64,000 bases of DNA from Halopelagius fulvigenes (GCF_042662625.1 NZ_JBHSXH010000009.1:310001-374000); one strand, 5' to 3'; positions 33,126 through 42,589 are shown, counted from the first letter of the stretch. Numbers and translations: made by a program. The notes: a model not told the origin generated them from the sequence alone.

Positions 33126-34085
33126 ATGTCTCGTCGAGTTATCGTCGATACGGACACTGCGGGCGACGACACGCAGGCGATACTCCTGTTGGCGGCCGCG
33201 GACTCTATCGACTTGGAGGCGGTCACCGTCGCCCCGGGGAACGTCGAGTTCGACTACCACGTGGAGAACGCGAAGTACACCCTCGATGTAGCGGGACTCG
33301 CGGGCGAGGTGCCCGTCTACGAGGGCGCACGCCGGCCGTTGGTGAAGGACCACGAACACGTCCCGCACATCCACGGCGAGGGCGGACTCGGCGGCGACTT
33401 CTTCCCGGACACGGGCGTCCCTTCCGCCGACGGGTTCGCGCCCGACGCCATCGCGGAGGCGGCCCGCGAGTCGCCGGGCGAGATTACGCTCTGCTGCATC
33501 GCGCCCCTGACGAACGTCGCCCTCGCCCTCCGGCGGGAGCCCGAACTGAACGAACTGCTGGACGAGGTGTGGGTGATGGGCGGGGCGGTCAACACCCTCG
33601 GCAACGACACCCCGTCGGCGGAGTACAACTTCTGGGCCGACCCCGACGCCGCGAAGATGGTCGTCCGGGAACTCGACGTGAATCTCGTCGATTGGGGCCT
33701 CACCGTCAGGGACGCGACGTTCGAGGCGGAGTTCCTCGACCGACTGGCGGAGATAGATACCGAGTACTCGGAGTTCTATCGGACGGCGACGAAACGGGTG
33801 CGGGAGTTCAGTCGCGAACGCCGCGGCGAGGACGCGACGACCCAACCGGACTCTTTGACCGCGGCGTGCCTCGTCGCGGACGACGAACTCGTCACCGAGT
33901 CCTCGCGGTACTTCGTGGACGTGGACGAACGCGAGGGGATGACCCGCGGGTACAGTCTCGTAGACGAGTTGGGCATCACCGACGGCGAACCCCGGACGCG
34001 CGTCGTCGAGTCGGTGGACGAGGACCTGTTCCGGGCGATGTTCGAGTCGATGCTCGCGGAGGGCGCGCCCGAGAAGCCGCTCTGA
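33126..34085 (+). CDS. Inosine-uridine preferring nucleoside hydrolase family protein
   Basis: 319-residue calcium-dependent N-ribohydrolase of the IUNH family. The N-terminal Ca-binding motif is DTDTAGDD (residues 8-15), a variant of the usual DTDPGxDD, followed by ALTNVALAL-type helix (CCIAPLTNVALALRR), VMGGAVNTLGN and a NFWADPDAAKMV segment. It hydrolyses a nucleoside to base and ribose, feeding salvage. ATG 33126 has a strong GGAGGAGGT ribosome-binding site just upstream. Followed convergently by the K+ channel gene, 7 bp away. Confidence 0.9.
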   Translation: MSRRVIVDTDTAGDDTQAILLLAAADSIDLEAVTVAPGNVEFDYHVENAKYTLDVAGLAGEVPVYEGARRPLVKDHEHVPHIHGEGGLGGDFFPDTGVPSADGFAPDAIAEAARESPGEITLCCIAPLTNVALALRREPELNELLDEVWVMGGAVNTLGNDTPSAEYNFWADPDAAKMVVRELDVNLVDWGLTVRDATFEAEFLDRLAEIDTEYSEFYRTATKRVREFSRERRGEDATTQPDSLTAACLVADDELVTESSRYFVDVDEREGMTRGYSLVDELGITDGEPRTRVVESVDEDLFRAMFESMLAEGAPEKPL

Positions 34086-34092
34086 CTCCCCT

Positions 34093-34932
34093 CTACCGCC
34101 GCGAATCGTACTCCTGATAGATGACGTGGCCGCACGCCTTGCAGTGGGAGGCGTCCGGGTCGTGGTGCGAGAGGCCGCAGTTCGGGCAGGTGACGTTCAC
34201 CTTCCCCTTGTTCGACCACTCGCGGACAATCTTCCCCGCCTGCCACGGGACGAGGACGATGGCCGCCAGAATCGACGCGACGGTCACCAACCGACCCGCC
34301 GCCGTCACCGGCACGATGTCGCCGAACCCGACGGTGGTCAGTCCCACGACGGCGAAGTAGAAGGCGTCCCCGAAGTTCGAGACGCCGGGGTTCACCCGGT
34401 GTTCGATGCTGTAGAAGAGGCCCGCGGTGACGAAGAAGATGGACAGCACCGTCAACAGCAGCTTCGTCACCCGAAGCGTCTCCGCGGAGACGGTGCCGAA
34501 GAAGAACTCCTCGTCCTGCGTGAACCGGAAGAACCGCAGGATTCTGACGACTCGGAGCACCCGGAGGAAGCCGATGTTCGCCGCGAGGGGCGTCGGCAAC
34601 AGCAACACCGCGAACGTCGGCAGGAGAGCCAGGAAGTCCACCATCGTGTACGGACTGAGAAACTCGGCGGCGGTGTCGCGCGCGCCGTACAACCGAAGCA
34701 GGTACTCCGCGAGAAACAGCACCGCGATACCGACTTCCGCGCGCCAGAGGAGGGTTCGAGTCGTCTCTGAGAGGGGATACGTCTCCGCGACGAAGATGCC
34801 GACGAAGACGAGGTTCCCGAGGAGCAACGCGACGTCTATCGCCTTCCCGAGCCTCGTCCGGTGGTCGAGGAGGTAGAACCGGACCGTCTCGCGGAAGTCC
34901 GTCTCGTCGGCGGGGAACGCTCGGCCACCCAT
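34093..34932 (-). CDS. Voltage-sensor K+ channel with C-terminal zinc ribbon
   Basis: 279-residue ion channel. S1-S4 voltage-sensor helices occur in the N-terminal 140 residues, with S4 charges in FLRVLRVVRILRFFRF (122-137). S5-P-S6 follow; the selectivity filter is TTVGFGD (199-205), so K+ is the expected ion. The last 40 residues hold two Cys pairs (CPNC at 249-252, CKAC at 264-267), a zinc-ribbon tail not common in bacterial Kv channels, which may allow metal or redox sensing; that is inference. Start ATG 34932. Confidence 0.88.
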   Translation of the reverse strand: MGGRAFPADETDFRETVRFYLLDHRTRLGKAIDVALLLGNLVFVGIFVAETYPLSETTRTLLWRAEVGIAVLFLAEYLLRLYGARDTAAEFLSPYTMVDFLALLPTFAVLLLPTPLAANIGFLRVLRVVRILRFFRFTQDEEFFFGTVSAETLRVTKLLLTVLSIFFVTAGLFYSIEHRVNPGVSNFGDAFYFAVVGLTTVGFGDIVPVTAAGRLVTVASILAAIVLVPWQAGKIVREWSNKGKVNVTCPNCGLSHHDPDASHCKACGHVIYQEYDSRR

Positions 34933-35008
34933 GTGGGTGTCCCTTACGGCACGACGGGGAATAGCGTGTCGGCGCGGCGTGCCGACGCCGAACGGGCGAG
35001 GCGGGCGA

Positions 35009-35428
35009 CTACGTCTCGCCCATCTCCGCCGCGCCCTCGCGTATCTCCGTCGCCCGTTCGCGGACCCACGAGACGTACTTCTCGACTTTCACCGGTTTCA
35101 CGCCGTAGAACGACGCCACCCAGTTCACGTCGGTGCCGGGTTGGGTGAGGAAGTACGCCGCCAGCGTGTCACGTCCGGCCTGAATCACCTCCGGCGGGAC
35201 GCCCCGTTCCCCAGTTCCGGCCTCCTCGAAGCCGTTGACGTCGAAGTACACGTCGGCGTACAACTCCGCCATCTCCGGGTCCTCGAACTCGACGCCCCGG
35301 TGCTTCGGCGCTTCGAACCGGTAGCGCCGACCCTCCGGCGCGTCGTACGCGACGATTCGCACGCCGAGGATGTACTCGCGGTGTATCGATTCTGTCGTCT
35401 CCGTCGTCGTCTCGTCTAATTTCGCCAT
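35009..35428 (-). CDS. Conserved haloarchaeal protein, possible C-terminal HTH
   Basis: 139-residue soluble protein. Strand-rich N-terminal half (EYILGVRIVAYDAPEGRRYRFEAP) is followed by helices; the C-terminal 40 residues, including TDVNWVASFYGVKPVKVEKYVSW, resemble a helix-turn-helix with a recognition helix, suggesting nucleic-acid binding. No membrane or metal motif. Family name not recalled. Between the K+ channel and the PhoX gene, all on the minus strand but with 140 bp to the latter. Confidence 0.65.
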   Translation of the reverse strand: MAKLDETTTETTESIHREYILGVRIVAYDAPEGRRYRFEAPKHRGVEFEDPEMAELYADVYFDVNGFEEAGTGERGVPPEVIQAGRDTLAAYFLTQPGTDVNWVASFYGVKPVKVEKYVSWVRERATEIREGAAEMGET

Positions 35429-35568
35429 GGTTAGGTGAGTGATGAGCGCTCGGTCGGGCGACTCGGAACGCGCCGGGCGCAGTCCGCGCGGACCGCGCCG
35501 TTTCGACGGTTCGCCGGGAGTCGGAACCCTCCGTCGCCGTCGATGGTTTCGGCCCTCTCGGAGTCGCT

Positions 35569-37728
35569 TCAGTTGCCGTGGCCGTTTCCGTTGCTGCCGT
35601 TGCCGTCGTTCCCGTTGCCGTGACCGTTACTGCCGTTCCCGTTTCCGTGACCGCTGTCCTCGGTCGTCTCCTCGCTCTCGTCGCCGCCGTCGTCGCCGTC
35701 GTCTTTCAGTTCCGGCGGGGTGTAGACGTACATGCAGTCGTTCTTGTAGGAGCGACCGAACTGGTCGGCGTCCTCACAGCAGAGGACCCGCCCGTCGTCC
35801 ATCACGTAGACGTTGTCCACGTTCACGAGTGCGTCGTTCGCCACGTCGGCGGGGTCGGTGGCGTCCGGGCCGACGATGACGGGTTCGAGCGTCGAGATGT
35901 TGTAGTCGTCTTCGAGTTTCCCGCGGTAGACGAGTCCGCCGTCCACGCGTTCGGTCCGGATGTCGCCCGCGTCGTCGCTCATCCCGTCGTTGACCTCGGA
36001 GATGCCGATGTAGACGTAGTCGCCGGGTCCGGCGTCGTCGACGCTGTCGATGCCCTCGCTCTTGCGGAACTCGACGGTCGCGCCGATCTCCTTGGCGGCG
36101 GCGCGGGTTTCGAGGAACGGCACCTTCCGGAGGTCCTCCCGCCCCCTGTCGGCGACGGTGGACTCGGGGTCCTCGCTCCACAGTTCGCCCCACTCTTTGA
36201 TCTCCTCGTCGGTGATGTAGTTCCGGTTCCCGTTCTCGGCGACCTCCTTGTCGGCCTCTTCGAGGGCCGCCTGGAGGTCCTCCTCCCAGTCGGTGTCGGC
36301 GTGGGTTTCGAGGTAATCGACCTGCGAGACGTCGTCGTACTCGGCTATCCACTCCGCTATCTCCGCGTTGCTCGCCCTGCTCAGCGGGAGCCACTCGATT
36401 TCGAGTTCGGCCTCGGCGGGGGACTTCTTCGCCGCCGCCTCCTTGTTGGTCACCTTCGCGGCGTAGAGCGTCCCCTCCACGTCCATCGGGTCGTCGTAAC
36501 TCGGGATGGGTTCGTCCGCGACGAACTTGTAGAAGCCCTTGTTCGCGCCGTCGGAACTGACGTAGGCTGTCTTCTCGTCGCTCTGGATGTCCGGGCACTC
36601 CCACGCCGCCCGTCCGAAGACGTGGTACTTCACGGGCTTCGGCGTCTCGGACTCGGGTTCGCGGAAGTCGACGATGTAGCCGGTCCGGTAGGGGTTCGGG
36701 TAGTTGTCGGGGATGGGCGTCTTCGTGTTCTCCGTGTATCCGCTCGCCTGGTCCACCCGTTCGGCGCCGAGGTAGTACGCCAGCAGTTCGACGCCGCCGA
36801 GGGCCCAGTACCCCTGCACGTCCCACGACTCCTCGCCGTAGTACTCGTCGATGGCCGCCTGTATCTCGCTGGGGTTCGGTCGGTTCCAGAACTGCGCGCC
36901 GCCGCGGTGGCCGACGCCCGTGCCGTCCTCGACGATGTCGCTGACGGTGGAGGTGTACGCGGTGCGCGTGTGAGCGTACTCCTCTTCGGACGTGAGCGGC
37001 GTGTTCCACGGGCTGACGTCGCCGTAACAGTTGATTCGGGTGCCACCGAGGCTCCGCAGTTCCTCCGTGTTCGAGAGGTTGACTGCCTCCTCTAGGTCTG
37101 CGCTCCACACACCTTTCTCGTCCTGACTGATGGGCATGCGGGTGACGTTCCCCGGACTCGTCTCGAAGTTCGTGAACAGCAGTCCCTCGGTGCCCGCTTC
37201 GTTCGTGGGGATGAACTGGTTCATGTCGGGCTGATACCCGAAGTCCGAGTACCGAGAGCCGGCGAACTCGTCGATACTCAGTCCGTCCGGCGTCAGCGGC
37301 ATGCCGAGGTCCTCGTTGTTGCCGAGGTTGTCGCCCTCTCTGGCGAGGAGGGTGTACTCGCCCTCCGCGGCGCGAACTCTCCTCCGTTCTTCCTCGGTGT
37401 TCGGGACGCTCAGTTCGTCGAAGTCGCTCCCCTCCTCGAACTGATACCCCTTCACGTACCCGATACCGCCGCTGTTGAACGGTTCGGGGTTCTCCCGACT
37501 CGGGTGTTGCAGGCTGAAGATGAGCGTCCCGTCCGGAAGGATGAACGGCCCGGTCACCTCCGCGCCGAGCGCCGTCGAGGCGAACCGCGTTATCTCCCCG
37601 TCTACGCTCGGTGCTTTCTCGGTGTCTGTGTCCTCTTGCTCGCCGCTGACGACTCCTCCGGCCACGCTCGCGCCGACCGACGCGGCGAGGGACGTCGCCA
37701 TCAACTGCCGCCTGTTAAACTCTACCAT
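35569..37728 (-). CDS. PhoX-family (DUF839) exported phosphatase, Tat substrate
   Basis: 719-residue protein exported by the Tat system: twin-arginine NRRQLMATSLAASVGASVAGG at the N terminus, shown here as NRRQLM at residues 5-10. The PhoX iron/calcium site signature is present around Cys234 in NCYGDVSPWNTPLTSEE. PhoX enzymes release phosphate from organic esters outside the cell. The C-terminal 35 residues are a Gly/Asn/His/Ser-rich low-complexity tail. AT-rich upstream DNA with inverted repeats suggests regulation, plausibly phosphate starvation. Length and motif agree with PhoX; substrate range unknown. Confidence 0.85.
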   Translation of the reverse strand: MVEFNRRQLMATSLAASVGASVAGGVVSGEQEDTDTEKAPSVDGEITRFASTALGAEVTGPFILPDGTLIFSLQHPSRENPEPFNSGGIGYVKGYQFEEGSDFDELSVPNTEEERRRVRAAEGEYTLLAREGDNLGNNEDLGMPLTPDGLSIDEFAGSRYSDFGYQPDMNQFIPTNEAGTEGLLFTNFETSPGNVTRMPISQDEKGVWSADLEEAVNLSNTEELRSLGGTRINCYGDVSPWNTPLTSEEEYAHTRTAYTSTVSDIVEDGTGVGHRGGAQFWNRPNPSEIQAAIDEYYGEESWDVQGYWALGGVELLAYYLGAERVDQASGYTENTKTPIPDNYPNPYRTGYIVDFREPESETPKPVKYHVFGRAAWECPDIQSDEKTAYVSSDGANKGFYKFVADEPIPSYDDPMDVEGTLYAAKVTNKEAAAKKSPAEAELEIEWLPLSRASNAEIAEWIAEYDDVSQVDYLETHADTDWEEDLQAALEEADKEVAENGNRNYITDEEIKEWGELWSEDPESTVADRGREDLRKVPFLETRAAAKEIGATVEFRKSEGIDSVDDAGPGDYVYIGISEVNDGMSDDAGDIRTERVDGGLVYRGKLEDDYNISTLEPVIVGPDATDPADVANDALVNVDNVYVMDDGRVLCCEDADQFGRSYKNDCMYVYTPPELKDDGDDGGDESEETTEDSGHGNGNGSNGHGNGNDGNGSNGNGHGN

Positions 37729-38054
37729 GCATCAAATGTGCTATCCCTGTCACTATAATTATTTTTATAATGTGTCTAACAATATACACGTAATATAATT
37801 ATTTCTAATTATCTTCATCGCCCGTTCCGTACCTTTCGTCGTTGAATACGGGCGTATCCGGCGTAGATAGCTTACGTGTGGATAATTTCTCTATATAGAC
37901 AATTTAGATACTGTGAGATAGCCGGGCGTGATACATACATAAATTATCTAATTTATTCTGATTCGGTTGCCAGAAATATCTCGTTTCTTACCATAGTTCG
38001 GCGGCACCGCCGCTCCCGTCGAACACTTAATTGGTCCTCGTCCGTACTCCGACC
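37729..38054. promoter_or_regulatory. AT-rich divergent control region of phoX-like and aminopropyltransferase-like genes
   Basis: 326 bp between divergently transcribed genes, strikingly AT-rich in this genome. It holds two perfect dyads: ATAATTA-TTTC-TAATTAT at 37795-37812 and ATAAATTATCTAATTTAT at 37939-37956. A minus-strand TATA-like ATTATAAAAATAATTA near 37753-37768 is 25-40 nt upstream of the PhoX start, and an ACTTAATT at 38025-38032 is about 25 nt ahead of ATG 38055. The dyads lie upstream of these TATA boxes, in positions suited to activator or repressor binding. An ATACG/CGTAT inverted repeat also occurs near 37848. Confidence 0.5.
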
Positions 38055-39698
38055 ATGGCGACGCTCCCTGCGTCCTCGCTCCGACTGTCGAAACCGGAGG
38101 TAGCGGTGTTCTCCTCCGGCGTGGCCAGCATGGGGTTGGAGATTCTCGCCGGGCGGATGATAGCCCCCCAGTTCGGCAGCAGCATCTACACGTGGGGGAG
38201 CATCATCGGCGTGTTCCTCGCCGCGCTCAGCCTCGGCTACTACCACGGCGGGCGGCACGCCGCCTCGCGCGCGTCGGACGACCGGCTGGTGAAACTGTTC
38301 CTCGCCACCGCCCTCTACGTGGCGGGCGTCATCTTCTTCGGCGACGTGATGCTGCAGTCGGCCGTCGCCTTCCCCCTGCCGAGTCGGTTCGCCTCGCTCC
38401 CGGCGGTGACGCTGCTGTTCGGACCGCCGACGTACCTGCTGGGGTTCGTCAGCCCCTACGCCGCGGAACTCTCCGAGAAGGAGGGAACCGGCGAGGCGTC
38501 CGGCCACGTCTACGCCGTCGGCACCGTCGGCAGCATCGTCGGCGCGTTCGCGACGACGTACTTTCTCATCCCCGCGCTGAGCGTCGCGCACATCGGTCTG
38601 ATCTTCGGCCTCCTCTCCGTCGGCACCGCCGTCTACGTCGCCCGCCCCTCGATAGGTCGGGAGCGCGCGGGGCGGAGTTTGGCCGTCGCCGCCGTCCTCG
38701 TCGTCGCCGCCGCCTCCGGCGGCGTCGGCCTCTCCGCGACGGGGAACGTCGTCTACCACACGCAGACGCCGTATCAGGAGTTGGAGGTGGTCGATAGGGG
38801 CGACACCCGGACGCTCTACCTCGACGGCCAACCGCACAGCGCGATGGACTTGGACGACCCGAACGCCCACGTCTTCGACTACACGCCGTACTTTCACCTC
38901 CCTCTCTTGATGACCGACGACGTGGACCGAGTGTTGTTCATCGGCGGCGGCGGGTTCACCGGGCCGAAGCGCTTCGCCGCGGAGTACAACGTGACGGTGG
39001 ACGTCGCCGAGATCGACCCAGAAGTCGTGGACGTCGCGAAGAAGTACTTCGCGGTGGAGGAGTCGGAGAACCTCACCATCCACACGACGGGCGGCCGCCA
39101 GTTCCTCCAAGAGACGAACCGGACGTACGACCTCATCGTCCTCGACGCGTACAAGAAGGACAAGGTGCCGTTTCAGTTGACGACGGTGGAGTTCATGCGA
39201 CTGGCGAACGACAGACTCACCGAGGACGGCGTGCTCTTCGCCAACGTCATCTCCGCGCCGAGCGGTCCGGCCTCGAAGTTCTACCGGGCGCAGTACAAGA
39301 CGATGTCGCGAGTGTTCCCGCAGGTGTACAGCTTCCCGACGCGGGAGGGCGTCGTCGTGCAGAACATCGAAGTCGTGGCGACGAAGAACGCGACGCACGT
39401 CTCGCAGGCGGAACTCAGAGCCCGGAACGAGCGGCGGAACATCGGCATCGACCTCTCCGAGGAGATTTCGACGTACCGCGACGAGGAAAAGACGGGGGAC
39501 GTGCCGGTGCTCCGCGACGACAGGGCGCCCGTCGATGCCCTGCTGGACCCGATGGTCGGGCAACGCTACGTCGTCGGCGAGGCGGGCGACGCGAACGCGA
39601 CGGCGTCGAACAGGTCGGACGCGGACGCGACTGCGACGGCCGGTGCGGCGTCGGACGCGATTCGAGCGCCGGAGGCGACGCACGCGGCGGCGGACTGA
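38055..39698 (+). CDS. Membrane-embedded spermidine synthase-like aminopropyltransferase
   Basis: 547 residues. The N-terminal 220 form six to seven transmembrane helices; residues 225-470 form a spermidine-synthase-like Rossmann domain with GGGGFTGPKRF (SAM/dcSAM loop), an acidic VDVAEIDPEVVDVAKKYF, and a VLDAYKKDKVPFQL region. Such fused MFS-like/synthase proteins are widespread and of uncertain reaction, often annotated polyamine aminopropyltransferase or fused spermidine synthase. The C-terminal tail (Ala/Asp/Thr-rich) is disordered. Start ATG 38055 with TATA-like ACTTAATT just upstream. Divergent from the PhoX gene. Confidence 0.85.
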   Translation: MATLPASSLRLSKPEVAVFSSGVASMGLEILAGRMIAPQFGSSIYTWGSIIGVFLAALSLGYYHGGRHAASRASDDRLVKLFLATALYVAGVIFFGDVMLQSAVAFPLPSRFASLPAVTLLFGPPTYLLGFVSPYAAELSEKEGTGEASGHVYAVGTVGSIVGAFATTYFLIPALSVAHIGLIFGLLSVGTAVYVARPSIGRERAGRSLAVAAVLVVAAASGGVGLSATGNVVYHTQTPYQELEVVDRGDTRTLYLDGQPHSAMDLDDPNAHVFDYTPYFHLPLLMTDDVDRVLFIGGGGFTGPKRFAAEYNVTVDVAEIDPEVVDVAKKYFAVEESENLTIHTTGGRQFLQETNRTYDLIVLDAYKKDKVPFQLTTVEFMRLANDRLTEDGVLFANVISAPSGPASKFYRAQYKTMSRVFPQVYSFPTREGVVVQNIEVVATKNATHVSQAELRARNERRNIGIDLSEEISTYRDEEKTGDVPVLRDDRAPVDALLDPMVGQRYVVGEAGDANATASNRSDADATATAGAASDAIRAPEATHAAAD

Positions 39699-39704
39699 CC
39701 GACC

Positions 39705-40970
39705 CTACGCCTCTCCTTCTTCCTCTTCCCCTTCGAGCCACCAATCGACGATGCTCTCTACCTGCTCTTGTTTCTTCGCCGTCGGCCGGTCGTTTCGCTC
39801 GGTCATGTCCCGGCCCTTGTCTTCGAGGACGTTCTCCTCGACTATCTCGCTGGCCGTGCCGAACGACGCTTCCGCGCCGTACTCCTCACCGGAGCCGAAG
39901 AACCGCCCCTCGTCGGTGAACAGCCTGACTGTCGTCTCGACCAGCGGCATCCCGCGGAGGCGTTCCTCGTGTTCGTGGAAGACCACCTTCGCTTCGAGGA
40001 TGTTCATCTCGGTGCGTTTCGCGTCTATCTGCTCGATTCGCTTCGCCACGTCCTCCCGCGAGAGGGTGTCCAGCATCTTCACGTTGAAAATCTGGACGGG
40101 GATGCGCTCCTCGTCGGTGTTCGTGAGGGCGTCTAAGGCGTCCGTCACCGTCACGATGCCGATGACTTCGCCCGTCCCCTCGCCGACGACGACGAGCGAC
40201 GAGCAGTTCTTCTCCAGCATCTCGCCGATGGCGTCGCCGAGTTGTTGGTCGGGCGTCGTCGTGTACACCGTCGGCGTCATCACGTCTCGGGCGGGCAGAT
40301 CGAGGAGCCGATCCTCGAACCCCGCGCGTTCGCCGTATCCGCCGCTGGACGCTCGGAAGTCGGTGGTGGACCCCTCGCCGCCGTGCCCGTCGAAGCCGCC
40401 GGCGTCCCCGCCTTCCTGTTTCTCCACCTGTCGGACGGTGAAGTCCACGAGGTCCGCGATGCTCACCATCCCCTCGGCGTTGCCGTCCTCGACGACGGGC
40501 ACGCGCGAAATCTTGTTCTCGATGAGGTGGTTGATGACCTGTCCGACCGTCGTCTCGCGTTCGACCGAGATGAGGTCCCGTGTGTACACGTCCTCGACGT
40601 CGAGGGTGTTGAGGTTCTCCTGAACCTCCTCGACGATGTCCATCGCCTTCACGACGCCGACGAACCGGTCTCCCTCGTCGAAGACGGGGAGTATCTTCAG
40701 TTCGTTCTCGACCATCAGGCGGGCCACCTCGCGGACGTCCTCGTGACGGGACACCTGCGGCGGGTCGATGGCCACGTTCATCGCCGTCTCGTCCGGCGGG
40801 TGGTGCGACGACAGTAACTGTTTCTGTGAGACGACACCCTCGAACGACCCGCCGTTCGTAATGATGATGACGCGGTCCTCGTTCGTGTCGAACGCCCCGC
40901 GGAGTTTCGACGCCGGCGTCTTCGCGTCCTGTTCGACGTAGTCCGTCGAGACGACTCCGTCAATATCCAT
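39705..40970 (-). CDS. Four-CBS-domain protein with HPF-like C-terminal domain
   Basis: 421-residue cytoplasmic protein. Four CBS motifs occupy roughly residues 1-57, 64-118, 125-180 and 226-285, with a Gly-rich linker (181-224) after the third. CBS pairs bind adenosyl ligands (AMP, ATP, SAM). Residues 289-395 (PVQIFNVKMLDTLSREDVAKR, ending VRLFTDEGRFFGSGEE... helix) have the beta-alpha-beta3-alpha spacing of hibernation-promoting factor/RaiA; this resemblance is my inference. If right, an energy-sensing regulator would be linked to ribosome binding. Start ATG 40970. Confidence 0.82.
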   Translation of the reverse strand: MDIDGVVSTDYVEQDAKTPASKLRGAFDTNEDRVIIITNGGSFEGVVSQKQLLSSHHPPDETAMNVAIDPPQVSRHEDVREVARLMVENELKILPVFDEGDRFVGVVKAMDIVEEVQENLNTLDVEDVYTRDLISVERETTVGQVINHLIENKISRVPVVEDGNAEGMVSIADLVDFTVRQVEKQEGGDAGGFDGHGGEGSTTDFRASSGGYGERAGFEDRLLDLPARDVMTPTVYTTTPDQQLGDAIGEMLEKNCSSLVVVGEGTGEVIGIVTVTDALDALTNTDEERIPVQIFNVKMLDTLSREDVAKRIEQIDAKRTEMNILEAKVVFHEHEERLRGMPLVETTVRLFTDEGRFFGSGEEYGAEASFGTASEIVEENVLEDKGRDMTERNDRPTAKKQEQVESIVDWWLEGEEEEGEA

Positions 40971-41160
40971 GCTGTTCGCACTTCGTCCCCCACCCGCTTG
41001 AGAAGTGGGCCAATAGACTCATATCCACCTTCGATTCGGCCGCGGCGGTTCCCGTCGGACCGTCGGACCGCGCTACTCTGCCGGCGCACCGACACCGTGT
41101 ACCGTCGCCCTTGCGTATGCGGGCGGAGTTCACTTGCCGCGGAGTGGGGTACTGTCTCGT

Positions 41161-41205
41161 ATGAACGCGACTCCGACGGAACGCCCGGAGGTGACGGACG
41201 GATGA
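41161..41205 (+). other. 14-codon upstream open reading frame
   Basis: ATG 41161 opens a short frame (MNATPTERPEVTDG) whose TGA overlaps the ATG of the esterase-like gene in an ATGA junction (41202-41205). It could be a leader peptide allowing translational coupling, or an accident; there is no independent support. Confidence 0.35.
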
Positions 41206-42530
41206 GCCTCGGACGCGGCGAACGGCGCGCCGAGGGGATGGACGCCGCCGTCGAGGCGGTGCGGCGGAACGCCCGCGACCTCTCGGACCCGAGCGACCTC
41301 GACAGACTCGTGGAGGCGGCGTCGGACGCGTCGGTCGTCATGATCGGCGAGGCGTCCCACGGAACCAGCGAGTTCTACCGCTGGCGCGCCCGCCTGACGG
41401 CCCGCCTGATCCGAGAGACGAACGTCTCGTTCGTCGGCGTCGAGGGCGACTGGACGGACTGTTACGACGTGAACCGCCACGTTCGACACCGGCCGGACGC
41501 GTCCGACGACACGATGGCGGTCCTCGGCAAGTTCGACCGCTGGCCGACGTGGATGTGGGCCAACTGGGAGGTGACGGAGTTCCTGCGGTGGCTTCGGGAG
41601 TACAACGAGGGCCGCGCGCGGTCGGAGATGGTCGGCTTCTACGGCCTCGACGTGTACAGCCTCACGGAGTCGATGGAGGCGGTGTTGGACTACCTCGAAG
41701 ACGTGGACCCCGAGGCGGCCGAACGGGCGAAGGACGCCTACCAGTGTTTCGAACCGTACGGCGAGGACGCCCGCGAGTACGGCCGTTCGACCCGCATCGT
41801 TCCCGGCGACTGCGAGGACGAGGTCATCGAGGTACTGGCCGACCTGCGCCGGAACGCGCCGGAGTACGACGGGGACGACGACGAGTCCGTCTTCGCCGCC
41901 GAGCAGAACGCCTTGGTCGCGAAGAACGCCGAGGAGTACTACCGGTCGATGGCGCGCGGGAACTCCTCGTCGTGGAACGTCCGCGACGAGCACATGATGG
42001 AGACGCTCGACAGACTGCTGAACCGCGACGATACCGAGGGGACGGCGGTCGTCTGGGCGCACAACACCCACGTCGGCGACGCCCGGGCGACGGACATGAC
42101 GGACCGGGGCGCGGTCAACATCGGCCAACTCGCCCGCGAGCGATACGGCGAGGACGAGGTTCACCTCGTCGGCTTCGGCACCCACCGCGGGTCGGTCATC
42201 GCCGGCCGGGCGTGGGACGCGCCGATGGAGCGGATGTCGGTGCCGGAGGCGAGAGACACCTCCTACGGCGACGTGTTCAATCGCGCCGGCGTGAACGACT
42301 CCTACCTGTTGTTCGACGAGTTCGACGCCTCGGCCCTCGAAACCTCGCGGGGGCAACGCGCCATCGGCGTCGTCTACCACCCCGACCGGGAACTCGGGAA
42401 CTACGTGCCGACGGTGCTTCCCGAACGCTACGACTCGTTCGTCCACGTCGAGGAGACGTCGGCGCTGCATCCGCTTCACCTCGAACCCCACCGAGAGACG
42501 CCGCCGGAGACGTTCCCGTGGGGCGTCTGA
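41202..42530 (+). CDS. Erythromycin-esterase-like hydrolase
   Basis: 442-residue member of the EreA/EreB-like family. The active-site region GEASHGTSEFYRWRA, then VGVEGDW, a SWNVRDEHMMET segment and WAHNTHVGDAR all match the family. In archaea the native substrate is unknown; macrolide-lactone hydrolysis is not implied, as archaeal ribosomes are largely insensitive to macrolides. ATG 41202 is used; the longer upstream frame is antisense and low-complexity. No signal peptide. Confidence 0.85.
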   Translation: MSLGRGERRAEGMDAAVEAVRRNARDLSDPSDLDRLVEAASDASVVMIGEASHGTSEFYRWRARLTARLIRETNVSFVGVEGDWTDCYDVNRHVRHRPDASDDTMAVLGKFDRWPTWMWANWEVTEFLRWLREYNEGRARSEMVGFYGLDVYSLTESMEAVLDYLEDVDPEAAERAKDAYQCFEPYGEDAREYGRSTRIVPGDCEDEVIEVLADLRRNAPEYDGDDDESVFAAEQNALVAKNAEEYYRSMARGNSSSWNVRDEHMMETLDRLLNRDDTEGTAVVWAHNTHVGDARATDMTDRGAVNIGQLARERYGEDEVHLVGFGTHRGSVIAGRAWDAPMERMSVPEARDTSYGDVFNRAGVNDSYLLFDEFDASALETSRGQRAIGVVYHPDRELGNYVPTVLPERYDSFVHVEETSALHPLHLEPHRETPPETFPWGV

Positions 42531-42589
42531 GCGGCGACGTAAAATAGGGCGGCGGCGACGTGCTGCCGTCCGACCACCGACGCTCGCGG

